Positions 6,009 to 8,947 of a stretch of DNA of 8,947 nt are shown here, one piece after another. The notes under the pieces are model-generated. The model searched no databases and was not told the DNA's origin. It was given only the letters and a program-made list of their open reading frames with translations. Numbering within the stretch: position 1 is the stretch's first letter; each line of letters opens with the position of its first letter. A program made the position numbers and the translations under genes. Origin of the DNA: Bacillota bacterium (GTDB lineage: Bacteria; Bacillota_I; Bacilli_A; Acholeplasmatales; Acholeplasmataceae). The DNA is taken from positions 1-8,947 of the forward strand of contig SBGC01000034.1 of assembly GCA_006226985.1 (NCBI GenBank). Direction: 5' to 3'.

Positions 6009-6037
6009 ATTATATCATAAAGCTTTTAAATAGACAA
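6009..6037 (-). promoter_or_regulatory. Promoter of the RNase P RNA gene
   Basis: Minus strand TTGTCT (6037-6032), 17 bp, then TATAAT (6014-6009) with an upstream TG (extended -10). The start would be near 6002, within two bases of the RNA 5' end deduced from the P1 helix. The promoter begins 7 nt after the bL25 stop and no terminator intervenes, so read-through from bL25 may add to expression. Confidence 0.8.
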
Positions 6038-6044
6038 TCGCTAA

Positions 6045-6647
6045 TTATTTACTTGTTTCTTCAGCTTCTATCACAATAGGAGCTGGAGTTTCAGGTTTCT
6101 CATCTTTTTCTTCTTCGATAACTCTCGTTTCTTTAATCATTAAAACGATGTCTTCTGGATGATTTAAGATTGTTACACCTTCACTTACTTTCAAATCTTT
6201 TACGTGAATCTTATCACCAAGTTTGAGTTTTGATACATCAAGTTCTATTGTTGTTTGTCCACTTTCAGCCGTATATTCTGCAGTAACTTGATTGAGTACT
6301 AGTTCAAAATGGATCGATTTGTTCGTAAACTTTTCAAAATTAACAACAGTAATCGGAATATGCGATGTAAATGTTTCTTTTTCTGTTACACGATGTAGAT
6401 CAAAATGTAAAATATTCTTGGGTTTAAGCACACGTGATTGGACACTTTTAATATAGACATAATGATATTTACCATCAAGTCTTGCTTTAAATGTCATGTT
6501 CTTTCCATATGTTTCAAGAGCTTCAAGTAACTCTTGTTTATCAACTTGAATATTGGTGGACTCTATGGATTTACCATACATCACACCTGGCACTAAATTC
6601 TTATTCCTTATCTCAGATAGCCTTTCAGTTCTTAATTCGATTTTCAT
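6045..6647 (-). CDS. rplY: 50S ribosomal protein bL25, CTC type
   Basis: This is the large-subunit protein that binds 5S rRNA; the two-domain form is called CTC or TL5 (gene name ctc in Bacillus). It has 200 residues. The N-terminal 5S rRNA-binding beta-barrel spans about 1-88, with VPGVMYGK (19-26) matching the family V/IPgVlYGk motif and ILHFDLHRV (79-87) its end. The C-terminal TL5 domain spans about 92-175, with IELDVSKLKLGDKIHVKDL (134-152). The last 23 residues are acidic and Pro-rich, probably disordered. The N-terminus is a few residues shorter than in Bacillus Ctc, but an in-frame TAG just upstream of the ATG rules out a longer protein nearby. AAAGGAG (6660-6654) is 6 nt from the ATG. 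It has its own promoter and lies between pnp and rnpB. Confidence 0.95.
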   Translation of the reverse strand: MKIELRTERLSEIRNKNLVPGVMYGKSIESTNIQVDKQELLEALETYGKNMTFKARLDGKYHYVYIKSVQSRVLKPKNILHFDLHRVTEKETFTSHIPITVVNFEKFTNKSIHFELVLNQVTAEYTAESGQTTIELDVSKLKLGDKIHVKDLKVSEGVTILNHPEDIVLMIKETRVIEEEKDEKPETPAPIVIEAEETSK

Positions 6648-6667
6648 ATCCTACTCCTTTTTCTTTT

Positions 6668-6696
6668 ATTATACCATTTTTTAGCATATTTCTAAA
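6668..6696 (-). promoter_or_regulatory. Promoter of the bL25 gene
   Basis: Minus strand TTTAGA (6696-6691), 17 bp, then a consensus TATAAT (6673-6668) preceded by TGG, an extended -10. The leader would be only about 14 nt before the start codon and includes the AAAGGAG site. Confidence 0.7.
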
Positions 6697-6738
6697 ATCA
6701 AAGGGATATCAGAGTAGATTTATCGTTTTAGTTAAGCG

Positions 6739-6778
6739 AAAAAGTAAAAAAAAGAAGCTTATGATTATAAGCTTCTTT
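6739..6778 (-). terminator. Intrinsic terminator of pnp
   Basis: A 12-bp perfect stem (AAAGAAGCTTAT at 6751-6762 with ATAAGCTTCTTT at 6767-6778) and a 4-nt loop lie 8 nt beyond the pnp stop. On the minus strand a U-rich tract (T7, A, C, then T-rich) follows. It separates pnp from the bL25 promoter. Confidence 0.88.
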
Positions 6779-6786
6779 ATGTAATG

Positions 6787-8919
6787 TTATTTTTGTGATA
6801 AAGCGTCTTTTCTTGATAAGTCAATGCGACCTTTTTCATCAATTCCAATACACTTGACTAAGATGATGTCTCCAAGTTTAACAATATCTTCAACTTTTTC
6901 AACTCTCTCTTTTGCAAGTCTTGAAATGTGAACTAATCCTTCAGCACCTGGCCAAATTTCTACGAAACAACCGAATTTTTCAATACGAGTCACTTTACCT
7001 TCATAGATTTCGCCAACTTTAGCTTCTTTAACAAGAGCTTCAATCTTTTCAGCAGCAAGTTTAATCCATTTCGTTTCTTGATGCATTAAGAATACGCGAC
7101 CATCTTGTTCAATATCAATTTTGACATTATTGAAGTCTTCAATGATTTGAGTAATAATCTTACCACCAGCACCGATAACGTCTCTAATCTTATCAGGATT
7201 AATGCGGATCATCATAACTTTTGGAGCATATTTCGATAAATCTTCTCTCACTGCTGGAACTGTTTCTAGCATGTGATCTAAAATATGAAGTCGACCGATA
7301 CGTGCTTGTTCAAGCGCTTCTCTTAAGATTTCTTCAGTAATACCCGCGATCTTGATGTCCATTTGTAAAGCTGTGATACCATCTTTAGTTCCAGCAACTT
7401 TAAAATCCATATCGCCTTCATGATCTTCCATACCTTGGATATCAGATAGAATTGTGTAATAATCGCCTTCCATAATTAAACCCATCGCAATACCAGCAAC
7501 AGGTGCTTTAATCGGAACACCAGCTGCCATTAAAGCCATAGTTCCAGCACAAATCGTTGCTTGAGATGATGAACCGTTAGATTCTAGAATTTCTGAAACG
7601 ACACGAATAGAATATGGGAATTCTTCTTCATTTGGAAGTACTTGAAGTAATGCTCTTTCACCAAGTGCACCATGTCCAATTTCTCTTCTTCCTGGTCCAC
7701 CATAACGTCCTGTTTCACCTACTGAAAATGGTGGGAAATTATAATGAAGCATAAAGCGTTTCGTATCTTCAAGTCCGAGGCCATCAATAATTTGATTTTC
7801 TCCTAAAGAACCCAATGTCACAACGCCTAATGCTTGTGTTTGACCACGTGTGAAAAGTGATGAACCATGTGTTCTAGGTAATACATCAACGCGTGATGAT
7901 AATGGTCTAATTTCATCAACTTTACGACCATCTGGACGCACTTTATCTTGTGTAATTAAACGTCTTGTTTCTAATGTCACAATACCATCAACCACTTGTT
8001 TTACTTGTTTCAAGTATTCATCTTGAGCTTTTTGATCAAATACTTTTACACCATCAATGTCTTTAAAGAATGATGTTTTAGCAAAATGTTCAAGTGTTTC
8101 TTCAGTAATTTGATCAATGGTGTTATATCTTTCTAATTTATCATAGATGGATACAGCTTTAATCATACGTTCTTTTGCGAATGCTTCAACTGCTTGTTTA
8201 AGTGAAGCTTCAACTTTAAAATCTTCGTACGCCATTTTAGGTGTATTAAATTCATTGTATATCGTTTCTTGGAAAGCGACAAGTTCCTTAATAATTGAAT
8301 GACCAAACATAATAGCTGCTAACATATCTGCTTCAGAAACTTGTTTTGCTCCTGCTTCAACCATGTTAATCGCATATTTTGTACCAGCAACTGTTAAGTC
8401 AATATCTGATACAAGTAGTTGATCGGGTGTAGGATTAATGACAAATTCGTTATTAATACGTCCGATTTGAACTCCAGCAACGGGTCCGTTAAATGGAATA
8501 TTCGAAATTCCTAATACAATGGATGAACCAATAAGTGAAGCCATTTCTGTTGAACACTCTGGATCTGCAGATAACACTGTATTAACGATTTGCACTTCAT
8601 TTTTAAATCCGTCAGGAAATAATGGACGAATAGGTCTATCGATAAGTCTTGATGTTAATGTTTCATGTTCAGAAGGTCTTCCTTCTCTTCTTAAAAATCC
8701 TCCTGGGATTTTTCCTGCTGCGTAAAGCTTCTCTTGATAAATAACCATTAAAGGAAAGAAGTCTTGAGTTGAAGCTTCATTTTTCGCTGTAACAACACTT
8801 AATACTGTAGAGTCTCCGTAAGTCACCATGGCAGCTCCTGCTGCTTGTTTGGCAACTTCTCCGATTTCAACTCTTAGTACTCTACCACCAAGCGTTGTTT
8901 CGTAAGTCTTTTTTTGCAT
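6787..8919 (-). CDS. pnp: Polyribonucleotide nucleotidyltransferase (PNPase)
   Basis: This cytoplasmic trimeric 3'-to-5' exoribonuclease uses phosphate to degrade RNA, releasing nucleoside diphosphates, and takes part in mRNA turnover. The 710 residues match the family length. Domains in order: first RNase PH domain (about 10-215, with [11 protein letters not shown] and [13 protein letters not shown]), helical linker (about 240-325), and second RNase PH domain (about 330-545, with FTRGQTQAL and SNGSSSQA). The catalytic stretch [19 protein letters not shown] contains Asp493 and Asp499, matching E. coli Asp486 and Asp492. A KH domain (about 565-622, GAGG loop at 583-586) and an S1 domain (about 637-705) finish the protein. 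GAAGGAG (8936-8930) lies 10 nt before the ATG. The promoter lies outside the window. All key residues are present. Confidence 0.98.
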   Translation of the reverse strand: MQKKTYETTLGGRVLRVEIGEVAKQAAGAAMVTYGDSTVLSVVTAKNEASTQDFFPLMVIYQEKLYAAGKIPGGFLRREGRPSEHETLTSRLIDRPIRPLFPDGFKNEVQIVNTVLSADPECSTEMASLIGSSIVLGISNIPFNGPVAGVQIGRINNEFVINPTPDQLLVSDIDLTVAGTKYAINMVEAGAKQVSEADMLAAIMFGHSIIKELVAFQETIYNEFNTPKMAYEDFKVEASLKQAVEAFAKERMIKAVSIYDKLERYNTIDQITEETLEHFAKTSFFKDIDGVKVFDQKAQDEYLKQVKQVVDGIVTLETRRLITQDKVRPDGRKVDEIRPLSSRVDVLPRTHGSSLFTRGQTQALGVVTLGSLGENQIIDGLGLEDTKRFMLHYNFPPFSVGETGRYGGPGRREIGHGALGERALLQVLPNEEEFPYSIRVVSEILESNGSSSQATICAGTMALMAAGVPIKAPVAGIAMGLIMEGDYYTILSDIQGMEDHEGDMDFKVAGTKDGITALQMDIKIAGITEEILREALEQARIGRLHILDHMLETVPAVREDLSKYAPKVMMIRINPDKIRDVIGAGGKIITQIIEDFNNVKIDIEQDGRVFLMHQETKWIKLAAEKIEALVKEAKVGEIYEGKVTRIEKFGCFVEIWPGAEGLVHISRLAKERVEKVEDIVKLGDIILVKCIGIDEKGRIDLSRKDALSQK

Positions 8920-8947
8920 GATATAAAATCTCCTTCATTTTATATGT

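Noticed and set aside
6491..6784. 97-codon + strand ORF across the start of bL25 and the pnp terminator
   Set aside because: It runs through the bL25 promoter and ends in the pnp terminator hairpin, with Lys-rich low-complexity sequence and no family match.
8519..8725. 68-codon + strand ORF opposite pnp
   Set aside because: It is a shadow of the highly conserved first RNase PH domain of pnp.
1..8947. CRISPR array, insertion sequence, tRNA gene or phage element
   Set aside because: I saw no regularly spaced repeats, transposase-like protein, terminal inverted repeats or tRNA cloverleaf. The only direct repeats are inside the lipoprotein gene.

Overview
The window looks like chromosomal DNA of a low-G+C bacterium of the Mollicutes/Bacilli type, possibly Acholeplasma or a relative. 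The DNA is AT-rich, has strong AGGAGG-type ribosome binding sites, sigma-A-like promoters and short intrinsic terminators. Tryptophan is encoded by TGG, no gene needs TGA read as Trp, and one gene ends in TGA. This argues for the standard genetic code and against a Mycoplasma or Spiroplasma. The genus assignment is inference from composition and protein look only.

Left part (1-1600, + strand): a single-gene unit with its own promoter and terminator. It encodes a 492-residue lipoprotein with a Thr/Pro-rich tether, two short repeats and two long repeats. Each long repeat ends in a TGATM(T/S)DF motif that resembles the threonine flavinylation site of FMN-binding domains. It may be an extracytoplasmic redox lipoprotein.

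Middle part (1615-5656): a cation-transport locus. Two tandem minus-strand genes encode paralogous CNNM/CorC-type membrane proteins (DUF21, CBS pair, CorC_HlyC domain), read from a promoter near 4360-4388 through a leader of about 140 nt. Divergently, on the + strand, a yybP-ykoY (Mn2+-sensing) riboswitch with an overlapping terminator precedes a CaCA-family cation exchanger. The riboswitch implies that this exchanger handles Mn2+.

Right part (5659-8947, minus strand): RNA-metabolism genes. In transcription order they are pnp (polynucleotide phosphorylase), the CTC-type ribosomal protein bL25, and the RNase P RNA gene (rnpB). pnp has its own terminator. bL25 and rnpB each have a recognisable promoter with an extended -10, and they may share the bidirectional terminator next to the exchanger gene.

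The least explained elements are the lipoprotein, the riboswitch/exchanger pairing, the Gln-for-Glu change in one CNNM paralog, and the palindrome-rich divergent intergenic region 4211-4466.
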